Shown piece after piece: positions 6,458-13,365 of a stretch of DNA of 20,359 nucleotides. This DNA comes from UMGS1532 sp045594795 (GTDB taxonomy: Bacteria; Bacillota; Clostridia; Oscillospirales; Acutalibacteraceae): the NCBI GenBank assembly GCA_045594795.1, contig JAZNZF010000019.1, forward strand, positions 1 through 20,359. Reading direction: 5' to 3'. Made by a program: the position numbers and the translations under genes. The first letter of the stretch is position 1. Each line of letters opens with the position of its first letter. Below the pieces are notes generated by a model. It saw only the letters and a list, made by a program, of their open reading frames with translations. It made no database searches and had not been told where the DNA came from.

Positions 6458-7273
6458 ATGCCGGCTATTCAAACCTTTAAAAAGCAGTTAAGAGGTATTC
6501 GTTCTACCCAAAAGCTTACCAAGGCAATGAAAACGGTGGCAACCGTAAAATTTTCAAAGCTTAATAGTATTTATGGCGGTTATTCACTATATAGTGAGCA
6601 ATGCAAAAAAATGCTTTTGCGCCACGGTGAAGAATTGCTAATACCTTTAGGAAAAGAAGACCCCTTTGCCCCCGAAGCTTTTGTTATTTTTACAGGCAAC
6701 AAGGGTATGTGCGGCAGTTATAATAGTGAAATACTTAGCTTTGCTAAGGATATGATTGATGCTAATCCTAAGCACTTGGTATTTGCTTGTGGCAAAAAAG
6801 CTGTTAGCTATTTAAAAGCCAAGGGCATTGATATTGATTATGAATATAGCTTTAGTGATATCCCCTCTTACGAGGAAAGCACCCAGCTTTTAATGGATTT
6901 AGTAGACCTGCGCAAGCAAGGAAAGATATCCAAAGTGCATGTGATTTATAAAAAATACGTAAATATGATGCACCAAAAAACCGCGATGTTCGAGTTGTTT
7001 TCGGTTAGTGACGATGCTGTACACGATAGCTCACTGCTTATCCCCGACCAAGAAACTATAATTAAGCAAACCGCACGAAACGTTTTTAACGCAATTCTCT
7101 ACGAGCTTTGCTTAGAAACTGCTTTGGGTGTATGGGCTGCAACCCTTATGACCATGCGCACAGCTTACGATACGGCTTTAGAACGCTGTGAAGAATTAGA
7201 AACTCAGATTAACAGAATGCGTCAATCCGCAATTACTGCCGACGTTATTGAAACATCTGCAGAACAGTACTAA
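6458..7273 (+). CDS. atpG: ATP synthase F1 subunit gamma (central shaft)
   Basis: The 271-residue protein is the rotor shaft linking the c-ring to the catalytic beta subunits. The N-terminal helix motif RGIRSTQKLTKAMKTVA and the C-terminal helix (NRMRQSAITADVIE) are family hallmarks; together they form the coiled coil inside the alpha/beta hexamer. GNKGMCGSYN corresponds to the usual sDrGLcGgyN of the Rossmann-like domain. Slightly short against about 285-290 residues. ATG 6458 is one base past the alpha stop (TGATATG), with GAAGAGG at 6444-6450. Confidence 0.95.
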   Translation: MPAIQTFKKQLRGIRSTQKLTKAMKTVATVKFSKLNSIYGGYSLYSEQCKKMLLRHGEELLIPLGKEDPFAPEAFVIFTGNKGMCGSYNSEILSFAKDMIDANPKHLVFACGKKAVSYLKAKGIDIDYEYSFSDIPSYEESTQLLMDLVDLRKQGKISKVHVIYKKYVNMMHQKTAMFELFSVSDDAVHDSSLLIPDQETIIKQTARNVFNAILYELCLETALGVWAATLMTMRTAYDTALERCEELETQINRMRQSAITADVIETSAEQY

Positions 7274-7296
7274 AAAATTTTCAGGGAGGTAAAAAT

Positions 7297-8688
7297 ATGG
7301 CAAAAGGCTCTGTGGGAATGGTTCAAAGAATCACAGGTCCCGTTGTTGATATATTATTCGAATCTCTCGATTTGCCCGATATAACCCACGCTGTAACTAT
7401 AGAGCACGGCGGTGAAACCTTTGTGCTTGAGGTATGCCAACATTTAGGTAACGGTGAGGTTAGGTGTATTTCTATGCACTCTACCGACGGTTTATCGCGT
7501 GGGCTGACAGCTATTGATACCGGCGCGCCGATTACCATCAGCGTTGGTGAAGAAACACTTGGCAGAATGGTTAATGTTATGGGTGACCCTATAGATAAAA
7601 AAGAGCCCATAAAAACTGAACGCAAATGGCCTATACACCACGCGGCGCCAAAATTTTCAGACATAGTTCCCGCTACCGAAATTTTAGAGACCGGTATTAA
7701 GGTTATCGACCTTATGACTCCTTACGTCAAGGGCGGTAAAATAGGTCTGTTTGGCGGTGCGGGTGTTGGCAAAACCGTGCTTATTATGGAGCTTATCAGA
7801 AATGTTGCTTTCGAGCACGACGGATATTCAGTTTTTGCCGGTGTTGGCGAACGCTCGCGTGAGGGCAACGACCTATACAACGAAATGTTGCAGTCGGGCG
7901 TACTCGACAAAACCGCGCTCGTTTTTGGCCAAATGAACGAAACGGCAGGCGCAAGACTACGCGTACCGCTTGTTGGTCTTACTATGGCTGAATACTTCCG
8001 CGAGGAAACCCACAAGGATTCGCTTTTGTTTATAGATAATATCTTCCGTTTCACCCAAGCAGGCTCTGAGGTGTCGGCTTTGCTTGGCAGACCTCCCTCT
8101 GCTGTTGGTTATCAGCCAACCCTTGCTACCGAAATGGGTAAATTACAAGAGCGTATAGTTTCTACAGGTAACGGCTCTATAACCTCGGTACAGGCAGTTT
8201 ATGTGCCTGCTGACGACCTTACAGACCCAGCCCCCGCTACCACTTTTTCGCATCTTGACGCTACTACGGTGCTATCAAGAAAGATTGTAGAGCTTGGCAT
8301 CTACCCTGCCGTTGACCCCTTGCAGTCGTCATCGCGTATGCTAACACAGGATATAGTTGGCGACAGGCATTATCGCGCAGCAAAAGAGGTGCAACGCGTT
8401 CTGCAAAAATACAACGAGCTAATAGACATAATTGCTATTCTTGGTATGGAAGAACTTTCGGCTGAGGATAAAATTACGGTTAAACGTGCACGTAGGATTC
8501 AAAGGTTCTTAAGCCAGCCTTTCCACGTTGCCGAAAGCTTTACAGGTATCAAGGGTGCATACGTGCCTTTGGCAAAAACCATTGAGGGTATTGAAGAAAT
8601 TTTAAGCGGCAACTGTGATGATATCCCCGAACAGCATTTTCTTATGTGCGGTACTATTGATGAAGTTTACCGCAAAGCAAAGCAATAG
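7297..8688 (+). CDS. atpD: ATP synthase F1 subunit beta (catalytic)
   Basis: The 463-residue product is colinear with bacterial beta subunits. Walker A is GGAGVGKT (153-160), the catalytic glutamate is Glu185 in GVGERSREGNDLY, Walker B is LLFIDNIFRF (Asp247), and the nucleotide-gate segment ALLGRPPSAVGYQPTL is present. The DELSEED loop that pushes on gamma reads EELSAED here. All residues I can check for catalysis are kept, so the enzyme should be active. A strong AGGGAGGT site precedes ATG 7297, 23 bases after gamma. Confidence 0.98.
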   Translation: MAKGSVGMVQRITGPVVDILFESLDLPDITHAVTIEHGGETFVLEVCQHLGNGEVRCISMHSTDGLSRGLTAIDTGAPITISVGEETLGRMVNVMGDPIDKKEPIKTERKWPIHHAAPKFSDIVPATEILETGIKVIDLMTPYVKGGKIGLFGGAGVGKTVLIMELIRNVAFEHDGYSVFAGVGERSREGNDLYNEMLQSGVLDKTALVFGQMNETAGARLRVPLVGLTMAEYFREETHKDSLLFIDNIFRFTQAGSEVSALLGRPPSAVGYQPTLATEMGKLQERIVSTGNGSITSVQAVYVPADDLTDPAPATTFSHLDATTVLSRKIVELGIYPAVDPLQSSSRMLTQDIVGDRHYRAAKEVQRVLQKYNELIDIIAILGMEELSAEDKITVKRARRIQRFLSQPFHVAESFTGIKGAYVPLAKTIEGIEEILSGNCDDIPEQHFLMCGTIDEVYRKAKQ

Positions 8689-8696
8689 GTGATGCT

Positions 8697-8972
8697 ATGG
8701 ATAGAATTACCGTAAAAATAGTTACCCCAAAAAAAGTTCTCGATGATATACATTGCGATTCGGTGCATATCACGATTTATGATGACAAAAACGGCAAAGG
8801 CGGCGGCAGTTACGGTATCAGAGCTGGTCAAATAAATACCGTTTACGCAATCTGCAAAGGTCCCATTTATGCGTACCACGAAGGTAAAGTTATTTTTAGT
8901 TGTGAAACCATTGGTGGCTTTGCTACCTTTGAGGATAATGTCCTTACCATAGTTACCGAAGATTATACCTAA
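8697..8972 (+). CDS. atpC: ATP synthase F1 subunit epsilon, N-terminal domain only
   Basis: At 91 residues this keeps only the beta-sandwich that binds gamma and the c-ring (KIVTPKKVL near the start, IGGFATFEDNVLTIVTED at the end). The usual C-terminal two-helix domain of about 45 residues, which inhibits ATP hydrolysis in many bacteria, is missing because TAA follows directly. The family loop GxxGILPGH is altered to GSYGIRAGQ. Position after atpD, with AGGTGA before ATG 8697, supports the assignment. Hydrolysis by this enzyme is probably not under epsilon control; that is inference. Confidence 0.88.
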   Translation: MDRITVKIVTPKKVLDDIHCDSVHITIYDDKNGKGGGSYGIRAGQINTVYAICKGPIYAYHEGKVIFSCETIGGFATFEDNVLTIVTEDYT

Positions 8973-9063
8973 ACTAAAAAAAGCGTTGCTTACGGGTCGT
9001 ACCCTAAAGGACAGTATGATAAAAGATTCCGAAACCGTCAATTCATAACCAAACGAATATACC

Positions 9064-9091
9064 AAACCGCTCGAAGCAACTCGAGCGGTTT
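9064..9091 (+). terminator. Hairpin terminator after the atp operon
   Basis: A perfect 11-bp stem, AAACCGCTCGA (9064-9074) and TCGAGCGGTTT (9081-9091), with loop AGCAAC. The T-tract behind it is weak (TTTGTATCTATT), so termination may be partial. It sits about 90 bases past atpC and just before the next promoter. Confidence 0.7.
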
Positions 9092-9098
9092 GTATCTA

Positions 9099-9127
9099 TT
9101 GCAACGATTACATAAATGGTGTATAAT
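9099..9127 (+). promoter_or_regulatory. Strong sigma-A-type promoter for the hypothetical gene
   Basis: TTGCAA (9099-9104), a 17-base spacer and a perfect TATAAT (9122-9127). An ATG at 9116 falls inside this promoter, which is one reason to place the start of the gene downstream at 9149. Confidence 0.75.
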
Positions 9128-9148
9128 AATTATTGTGAGGTGGTTGGA

Positions 9149-9619
9149 ATGTGGAAATATTTATTAGAATCAAGTTTATATAAAATTGAAATCACTGGTG
9201 GCAGTGTTAGAATCATAGGGAAAGACACAAACGCACTAAAAAAAGAATTCAAAGGTTACACATATCTATATACGGGTGCCCTTCATCCTAAGGAATTTGA
9301 ATTTTTTGCATTAGAAAACGGAAAGCATTTCTATGTCTATTCTTTAACAAACTTCGAATTAAAACAAAGAATTACTTTACCAAGAGGGTATGACTCTATT
9401 GATGTATGCGGTTTTTATTCTGAAGACGGAAATACCATAAACATACCAGCAGAACGATATGTATATGATAACAAAGAGCAAGAATTAGGGCATTACGAGT
9501 ATATTATTTGTAAGTACTCTTCTGTTGATTATACATTAATTGAAAAAATCGATATTCCAGACAAACGCCCGTTTCTTTGGGATGATATTAAGAAATGGAT
9601 TGATGAAAACAACATTTAA
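9149..9619 (+). CDS. Hypothetical protein, 156 residues
   Basis: I do not recognise this protein. It starts MWKYLLESSLYKIEITGG, has no signal peptide or membrane helix, and appears as alternating beta-strand-like segments rich in Tyr, Phe and Lys (for example GYTYLYTGALHP and YEYIICKYSS), ending in an acidic/aromatic helix DDIKKWIDENN. This suggests a cytoplasmic beta-rich domain. ATG 9149 has GAGGTGG (9136-9142) about six bases upstream; the longer frame from 9116 would begin inside the promoter. It is a single-gene unit between two terminators, richer in AT than the atp genes, which could mean recent acquisition. Confidence 0.7.
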   Translation: MWKYLLESSLYKIEITGGSVRIIGKDTNALKKEFKGYTYLYTGALHPKEFEFFALENGKHFYVYSLTNFELKQRITLPRGYDSIDVCGFYSEDGNTINIPAERYVYDNKEQELGHYEYIICKYSSVDYTLIEKIDIPDKRPFLWDDIKKWIDENNI

Positions 9620-9675
9620 TTTTCTGCTGTTGCGTACTACATAACAGGTAACAATTTAAGGGTTTTAGGTTCTCC

Positions 9676-9716
9676 TAACAAGTGGAAAATGTGATGTACA
9701 TTTTCCCTGCTTGTTA
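9676..9716. other. Long imperfect hairpin of unknown role
   Basis: TAACAAG (9676-9682) pairs with CTTGTTA (9710-9716), and inside it GGAAAATGT (9684-9692) pairs perfectly with ACATTTTCC (9698-9706) around a five-base loop. No T-tract follows, so this is not a simple terminator. It lies between the hypothetical gene and the next terminator and could be the end of an mRNA, an RNA element or a repeat remnant. Confidence 0.5.
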
Positions 9717-9736
9717 CGGTGTAAGACAAAATTTAA

Positions 9737-9771
9737 AAGCTGTGTAGAAATCTTCTACACAGCTTTTTTCT
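9737..9771. terminator. Bidirectional intrinsic terminator
   Basis: AAAAGCTGTGTAGAA (9737-9751) and TTCTACACAGCTTTT (9755-9769) form a perfect 15-bp stem with loop ATC. The A-run before and T-run after allow it to end both the rightward hypothetical gene and the leftward ruvX transcript (gene end at 9805). Confidence 0.9.
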
Positions 9772-9804
9772 GTCCTTTAGAGTACAACCCCTGAGCATCG
9801 CTTT

Positions 9805-10227
9805 TTATTTTTGTTGTGATTTTCTGAATCGTAGGTAGTCCTCTAAAATAATGGTTGCCGCTACCGAATCTACAACGTTTTTGCGCTTTTTAGTTTCTAT
9901 ACCGTTCATGCTAAGGCTTTGATGCGCAGAAATCGTAGTACAACGCTCGTCCCATAGCTCAACCTCCAAGCCTGTAAGCTCTTTAATTTTATCTGCCGCC
10001 TCGTAGCTTTCCTGAGCTTTAAAGCCCTCGCTACCGTCCATGTTTTTTGGCAGACCAATTACTATAAGCTCGGCTTTTTCTTCCATTGCTTTTTCTGCAA
10101 TTTTTTGGTATAGTTTTTCTTTATTATATTCCTTAATAATACCGCGCGGAAAGGCAAAGCTTTCGCCCTTATCACTTAGGGCTAAACCTGTTCTTGCCGT
10201 GCCCAAATCAACCGCTAAAATTACCAA
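9805..10227 (-). CDS. ruvX: RuvX/YqgF-type nuclease
   Basis: The 140-residue product has the RNase H-like fold of YqgF, implicated in maturing the 5' end of 16S rRNA and in resolving DNA junctions. Visible motifs are AVDLGTARTGLALSD with Asp7, IGLPKNMDGSEG, LWDERCTT (Asp93, Glu94, Arg95) and the last acidic residue Asp120 in VVDSVAATIILEDYL. The length is normal. The start is TTG 10227, chosen because an AGGAGGT site lies six bases upstream and no ATG is available. It follows the phosphatase gene by 16 bases and very likely shares its transcript. Confidence 0.9.
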   Translation of the reverse strand: MVILAVDLGTARTGLALSDKGESFAFPRGIIKEYNKEKLYQKIAEKAMEEKAELIVIGLPKNMDGSEGFKAQESYEAADKIKELTGLEVELWDERCTTISAHQSLSMNGIETKKRKNVVDSVAATIILEDYLRFRKSQQK

Positions 10228-10243
10228 TGCCTTACCTCCTTTT

Positions 10244-10882
10244 TTACTTTACCCAAGCCGACACAGGCTCTGCCAATGCATCGTGATTCAAGTGCGAAAT
10301 ATCATTTTCACTTTCTAAATAAAACTCGCCGTTCTCGTAAACAATATGGTTAATGCCGGTGTTATCGCACCAGTCTACCTCTTTAATACCAGTTGGCCCA
10401 AAGCCCTTAACTACGCGAATAAGGTTGCGTATAGCACAACCGTGACTTGCTATGGCTATTGTACTTTCTGGGTTTTGCTCGGCTACACGCTTTAGCGCAC
10501 CAAAAACCCTATCTGCCACCTCGCGCATGGTTTCGCCACCCTCTACAAAAAACTTATCGGGTTCTGTAAGCCAAAGTGCAGTTTGCTCGTCTGACATTTC
10601 GCTAACGGGTCTGCCATCTAAAACGCCTAAGTTTATTTCAATAAAATCGGGTTCTATAATTATTGGTGCTTTGCTATATTTATTTATTGCCTCGGCGGTT
10701 TTTGTAGCGCGCAAAAGCGGACTTGAATAAACCTTATCGAGCTTTATATTTTTAAAATATTCCGAAAGGCAAATTAACTGCAGTTCACCCTTTTCGCTTA
10801 TATCAACATTTGAATGACCAGCAAAAGAATGGAGCTTATTGCCCATAGACTCGCAATGCCTTACAACATAAATTTTTGTCAA
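10244..10882 (-). CDS. Histidine phosphatase family protein (phosphoglycerate-mutase-like)
   Basis: A 212-residue cytoplasmic enzyme of the branch-1 histidine phosphatase superfamily. The RHCES motif places the phospho-accepting His9 (RHG in most members, Cys replacing Gly here). Arg58 in SPLLRATKTAEA, acidic Glu82 in IEINLGVLDGR and His147 in IASHG complete the usual active site. Members act as phosphatases on sugar phosphates, cobalamin precursors or phosphoglycerate; the substrate cannot be told. The 212 residues and absence of cobalamin genes favour a general sugar-phosphate phosphatase. The start is TTG 10882 with AGGTGA upstream. First gene of a leftward pair with ruvX. Confidence 0.85.
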   Translation of the reverse strand: MTKIYVVRHCESMGNKLHSFAGHSNVDISEKGELQLICLSEYFKNIKLDKVYSSPLLRATKTAEAINKYSKAPIIIEPDFIEINLGVLDGRPVSEMSDEQTALWLTEPDKFFVEGGETMREVADRVFGALKRVAEQNPESTIAIASHGCAIRNLIRVVKGFGPTGIKEVDWCDNTGINHIVYENGEFYLESENDISHLNHDALAEPVSAWVK

Positions 10883-10913
10883 ACTAATTCACCTACTAAT
10901 TCTTATCAAAATA

Positions 10914-10942
10914 ATTATATATTATGCGTACCTTAATTGCAA
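10914..10942 (-). promoter_or_regulatory. Promoter for the phosphatase-ruvX pair
   Basis: On the minus strand TTGCAA (10942-10937), a 17-base spacer and TATAAT (10919-10914). The -10 element lies about 30 bases before the TTG start at 10882. Confidence 0.7.
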
Positions 10943-10950
10943 TGTTTTTG

Positions 10951-10979
10951 TTGATATTTATTTGCAAAAAGGTTATACT
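10951..10979 (+). promoter_or_regulatory. Promoter for the sugar kinase/D-LDH pair
   Basis: TTGATA (10951-10956), a 17-base spacer and TATACT (10974-10979). The -35 boxes of this promoter and of the leftward phosphatase promoter are only eight bases apart. A possible TTG start at 10962 lies between the -35 and -10 and so cannot be used from this promoter. Confidence 0.7.
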
Positions 10980-11018
10980 AACCTTAAGAATATTCTTGTA
11001 GATAAGAAGGCTGTTTTT

Positions 11019-11918
11019 ATGGTATATACCGTTACGCTTAATCCCTCGCTTGACTACAACGCAAAGGCTACTTCATCCCTTATTGGCAAAACCAACCGCA
11101 CCTATGGGGAATATATCGTGCCAGGCGGTAAGGGTTTAAATGTTTCTATAATGCTATCGAGGTTAGGAGTTAGCTCTACAGCATTCGGTTTTTGCGCAGG
11201 GTTTACGGGTGAAGAGCTTAAAAGGCTTGTTAGGGAACAGGGCTGTGATAGTGATTTTATAACCCTTAATAGTGGTTTTACCCGTATAAACGTAAAGCTT
11301 ATATCAGATGTAGTTACCGAATTTAACGGTAGCGGCGCTTCCCTTTGCGCCCGTGATATCGACGAGTTAAAGAACAAAATATCTGCCTTGAGCCCAGACG
11401 ACACGCTTGTGCTTTCGGGTAGCGTACCAAAAGGAGTAGACGAGGATATATATTTCGAGCTCAGCTCGGTTGCCCCAAAAGGAGCAATGGTTATTGTAGA
11501 TACCTGTAGCGAGCCACTAAAACGTGCGCTTAGGGCTGTGCCATTTTTAATTAAACCCAATATAGACGAGCTTTGCGAGTTTTTTAACTGTTCAGTCGAT
11601 AGCCGTGGGGATATAGTTAAGCACTCCAAAACCTTGCAGAATATGGGTGCGCAGAACGTACTTGTATCGTTAGGCGAAAAGGGTGCCATACTTGTTACAG
11701 CCGACGGAAAAGAATACTATTGCGATGCACCTATAGGTAGTTTTGCAAATAGTGTGGGCGCGGGGGACTCTATGATTGCAGGTTTTATTACAGAGTACCA
11801 AAAAAGCAAAAATATGGGTAATGCGCTAAGATTTGCGGTTGCTGTGGGAAGCGCAACTGCATATTCACCCTGGCTTGCCGATGCCGATACAATTTATAAA
11901 TTATATGAAATAATGTAA
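11019..11918 (+). CDS. fruK: 1-phosphofructokinase-type sugar kinase (PfkB family)
   Basis: The 299-residue product belongs to the FruK/LacC branch of the PfkB kinases. It phosphorylates fructose-1-phosphate, or possibly tagatose-6-phosphate, to the bisphosphate. Visible are TLNPSLDYN at the start (Asp12 substrate contact), PGGKGLNVS (35-43), LSGSVPKG and the anion-hole/catalytic-base motif NSVGAGDSM with Asp250. ATG 11019 has AAGAAGG (11004-11010) upstream; an in-frame TTG at 10962 lies within the promoter and is rejected. No fructose PTS or DeoR regulator gene is adjacent, so the exact substrate remains open. D-lactate dehydrogenase follows after 13 bases. Confidence 0.85.
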   Translation: MVYTVTLNPSLDYNAKATSSLIGKTNRTYGEYIVPGGKGLNVSIMLSRLGVSSTAFGFCAGFTGEELKRLVREQGCDSDFITLNSGFTRINVKLISDVVTEFNGSGASLCARDIDELKNKISALSPDDTLVLSGSVPKGVDEDIYFELSSVAPKGAMVIVDTCSEPLKRALRAVPFLIKPNIDELCEFFNCSVDSRGDIVKHSKTLQNMGAQNVLVSLGEKGAILVTADGKEYYCDAPIGSFANSVGAGDSMIAGFITEYQKSKNMGNALRFAVAVGSATAYSPWLADADTIYKLYEIM

Positions 11919-11931
11919 AGGATGTTTTTAT

Positions 11932-12924
11932 TTGAAAATTCTTTTTTATGATACCAAACCTTATGATAAAGAATCGTTTGACGAGGTTATAGATAACTAT
12001 AGTGATATTGAAATAGACTACCTTAAAACCGATATTTCCAAAAGAACTGCAAGCCTTTCAAAAGGCTATGATGCCGTCTGCTTGTTTGTTGCATCAGACG
12101 GTAGCAAAGAAGTTCTGGACATCTTAAACGAACGTGGTGTGAAGCTTATACTACTTCGTTGCGCAGGTTTTAACAACGTTGACCTTAAGACCGCAAAAGA
12201 GCACGGAATTACAGTTATGCGTGTTCCCGGATACTCACCCGAAGCGGTTGCCGAGCACGCCTTAGCACTCGCATTTGCGGTAAACCGTCGCATACACAAG
12301 GCTTATATTAAGGTGCGCGAAAACAACTTTAGTCTAATGGGTCTTACAGGACTTAATTTTCACGGCAAAACCGCGGGAGTTGTAGGCACGGGCAAAATTG
12401 GTGCCGCATTCTGCCGTGCTGTTCATGGTCTTGGTATGAGGGTTATAGCTTACGACAAATATAAAAATCCAGATCTGCCTTTTGTAGAGTATGTTTCTAT
12501 GGATACTCTGCTTTCTAATAGTGACCTTATTTCTTTACATTGCCCACTTACCGAGGATACCTATCACATTATAGACATTAAAGCTATTGAAAAAATGAAG
12601 GATAACGTTATCCTTGTAAACACCTCTCGCGGTGCGCTTATAAGCTCCGAGGACCTAATCAAAGGAATACGTATGCACAAATTCGCAGGTGTAGGCCTTG
12701 ACGTTTACGAAGAAGAGCAAGAGAATGTTTTTGAAAACCGAGAGGACGATATTTTAGAAACCTCAATTACCGCAAGGCTTCTTTCATTTCCAAATGTTAT
12801 TGTTACATCCCACCAAGGCTTTTTGACACGTGAGGCATTAGAGGCTATAAGTAATACTACCTTGCAAAACGCAAAAAGTTTTATTGAAGGTAACCCAACG
12901 AAAAGTAATATTGTAACACTTTAA
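11932..12924 (+). CDS. ldhA: D-lactate dehydrogenase (D-2-hydroxyacid dehydrogenase)
   Basis: This 330-residue NAD-dependent enzyme reduces pyruvate to D-lactate, regenerating NAD in fermentation. The NAD-binding motif is GVVGTGKIG (149-157). The catalytic set is Arg233 in NTSRGALI, the acidic cluster after GLDVYEEE (Glu262 probable) and His294 in SHQGFLT. YSPEAVAEHALAL near residue 105 and the length fit the D-LDH group better than phosphoglycerate dehydrogenase. The start is TTG 11932 with AAAGGA nine bases upstream. Pairing with the sugar kinase suggests one sugar-to-lactate transcript. A related 2-hydroxyacid dehydrogenase cannot be ruled out. Confidence 0.88.
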   Translation: MKILFYDTKPYDKESFDEVIDNYSDIEIDYLKTDISKRTASLSKGYDAVCLFVASDGSKEVLDILNERGVKLILLRCAGFNNVDLKTAKEHGITVMRVPGYSPEAVAEHALALAFAVNRRIHKAYIKVRENNFSLMGLTGLNFHGKTAGVVGTGKIGAAFCRAVHGLGMRVIAYDKYKNPDLPFVEYVSMDTLLSNSDLISLHCPLTEDTYHIIDIKAIEKMKDNVILVNTSRGALISSEDLIKGIRMHKFAGVGLDVYEEEQENVFENREDDILETSITARLLSFPNVIVTSHQGFLTREALEAISNTTLQNAKSFIEGNPTKSNIVTL

Positions 12925-12956
12925 TAATCGAATATATTAAATTTTTCACAGTCATC

Positions 12957-13007
12957 AAAAAATTTTGCCGACGGCTTGCAAGTTTTGTTAGTCATCGGCA
13001 TATTTTT
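12957..13007 (+). terminator. Probable terminator after the D-LDH gene
   Basis: TGCCGA (12966-12971) pairs with TCGGCA (12995-13000). Flanking A-rich and T-rich arms (12957-12963 with ATTTTT) extend the stem past a small bulge, and TATTTTTAT follows. The stem is imperfect, so confidence is moderate. Confidence 0.5.
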
Positions 13008-13019
13008 ATAAAAAAGTAC

Positions 13020-13048
13020 TTGAATATTTAAAATAGCTGTGATATACT
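13020..13048 (+). promoter_or_regulatory. Promoter of the tRNA-Leu gene
   Basis: TTGAAT (13020-13025), a 17-base spacer and TATACT (13043-13048), with TGA directly upstream as an extended -10. The leader before the tRNA contains a GGCAGC/GCTGCC pair (13063-13068 with 13093-13098) that probably folds in the precursor. Confidence 0.65.
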
Positions 13049-13123
13049 TACTATTGTCGTTCGGCAGCAACTTTAGCTTTACGCACAGCGCGGCTGCCAA
13101 AACAACAATTAAATAGTTTATAT

Positions 13124-13207
13124 GCGGGTGTGGCGGAATTGGCAGACGCGCTAGACTTAGGATCTAGTGTCACGCACGTGCAGGTTCAAGTCCTGTCACC
13201 CGCACCA
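13124..13207 (+). tRNA. tRNA-Leu (anticodon UAG)
   Basis: An 84-base class-II tRNA. The acceptor arms GCGGGTG (13124-13130) and CACCCGC (13197-13203) pair fully, followed by discriminator A and an encoded CCA (13205-13207). The anticodon stem CTAGA/TCTAG encloses CTTAGGA with TAG at 13158-13160, reading CUN leucine codons. A long variable arm and the GGTTCAAGTCC T-arm are present. Confidence 0.97.
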
Positions 13208-13218
13208 TTTTATGAGGT

Positions 13219-13260
13219 CCTCAAAGCCTTTGTTTATAAGGCTTTGGGGATTTTCTTTTT
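13219..13260 (+). terminator. Terminator after tRNA-Leu
   Basis: CCTCAAAGCCTT (13219-13230) and AAGGCTTTGGGG (13238-13249) form a 12-bp stem with one G-T pair, followed by ATTTTCTTTTTT. Confidence 0.9.
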
Positions 13261-13274
13261 TGCTCTCTGGTGCA

Positions 13275-13298
13275 TTTGGGGGCTTATTTGGGGCTTAT
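13275..13298. repeat. Short tandem repeat downstream of the tRNA
   Basis: TTTGGGGGCTTAT (13275-13287) is followed directly by TTTGGGGCTTAT (13287-13298), a near-exact tandem pair sharing one T. Short G-rich repeats next to a tRNA 3' end can be remnants of integration events, but nothing else here points to an element. Confidence 0.4.
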
Positions 13299-13301
13299 TA
13301 T

Positions 13302-13351
13302 GCTAAAAAACAACCGAAATCACTACTTTAGGTAGCAATTTCGGTTGTTTT
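13302..13351 (-). terminator. Terminator of the giant repeat-protein gene
   Basis: AAAACAACCGAAAT (13307-13320) and ATTTCGGTTGTTTT (13338-13351) form a perfect 14-bp stem; CTAC/GTAG pair within the loop. On the minus strand the stem is followed by TTTTTTA, placing it 15 bases after the gene's stop. Confidence 0.9.
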
Positions 13352-13365
13352 AATTTAATAAGCAA

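Noticed and set aside
2518..8972. A V/A-type or N-type (Na+) ATPase operon
   Set aside because: Gene order, alpha/beta/gamma signatures and a two-helix c subunit are those of an ordinary F-type enzyme. AtpQ/AtpR-type genes of N-ATPases are absent, and the beta/epsilon-first order is not seen.
8985..9010. GGGT-CGT-ACCC hairpin after atpC
   Set aside because: A four-base stem with a three-base loop is too small to be meaningful without conservation.
8667..9065. Minus-strand open frame of 132 residues over atpC
   Set aside because: It overlaps the well-supported epsilon gene almost fully and shows no recognisable motif.
9116..9148. Upstream ATG of the hypothetical gene at 9116
   Set aside because: It lies within the promoter spacer, six bases before TATAAT, so it would not be transcribed; ATG 9149 has a proper GAGGTGG site.
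10962..11018. TTG start extending the sugar kinase by 19 residues
   Set aside because: It sits between the -35 and -10 boxes and the added residues do not belong to the family, which begins at MVYTVTLNPS.
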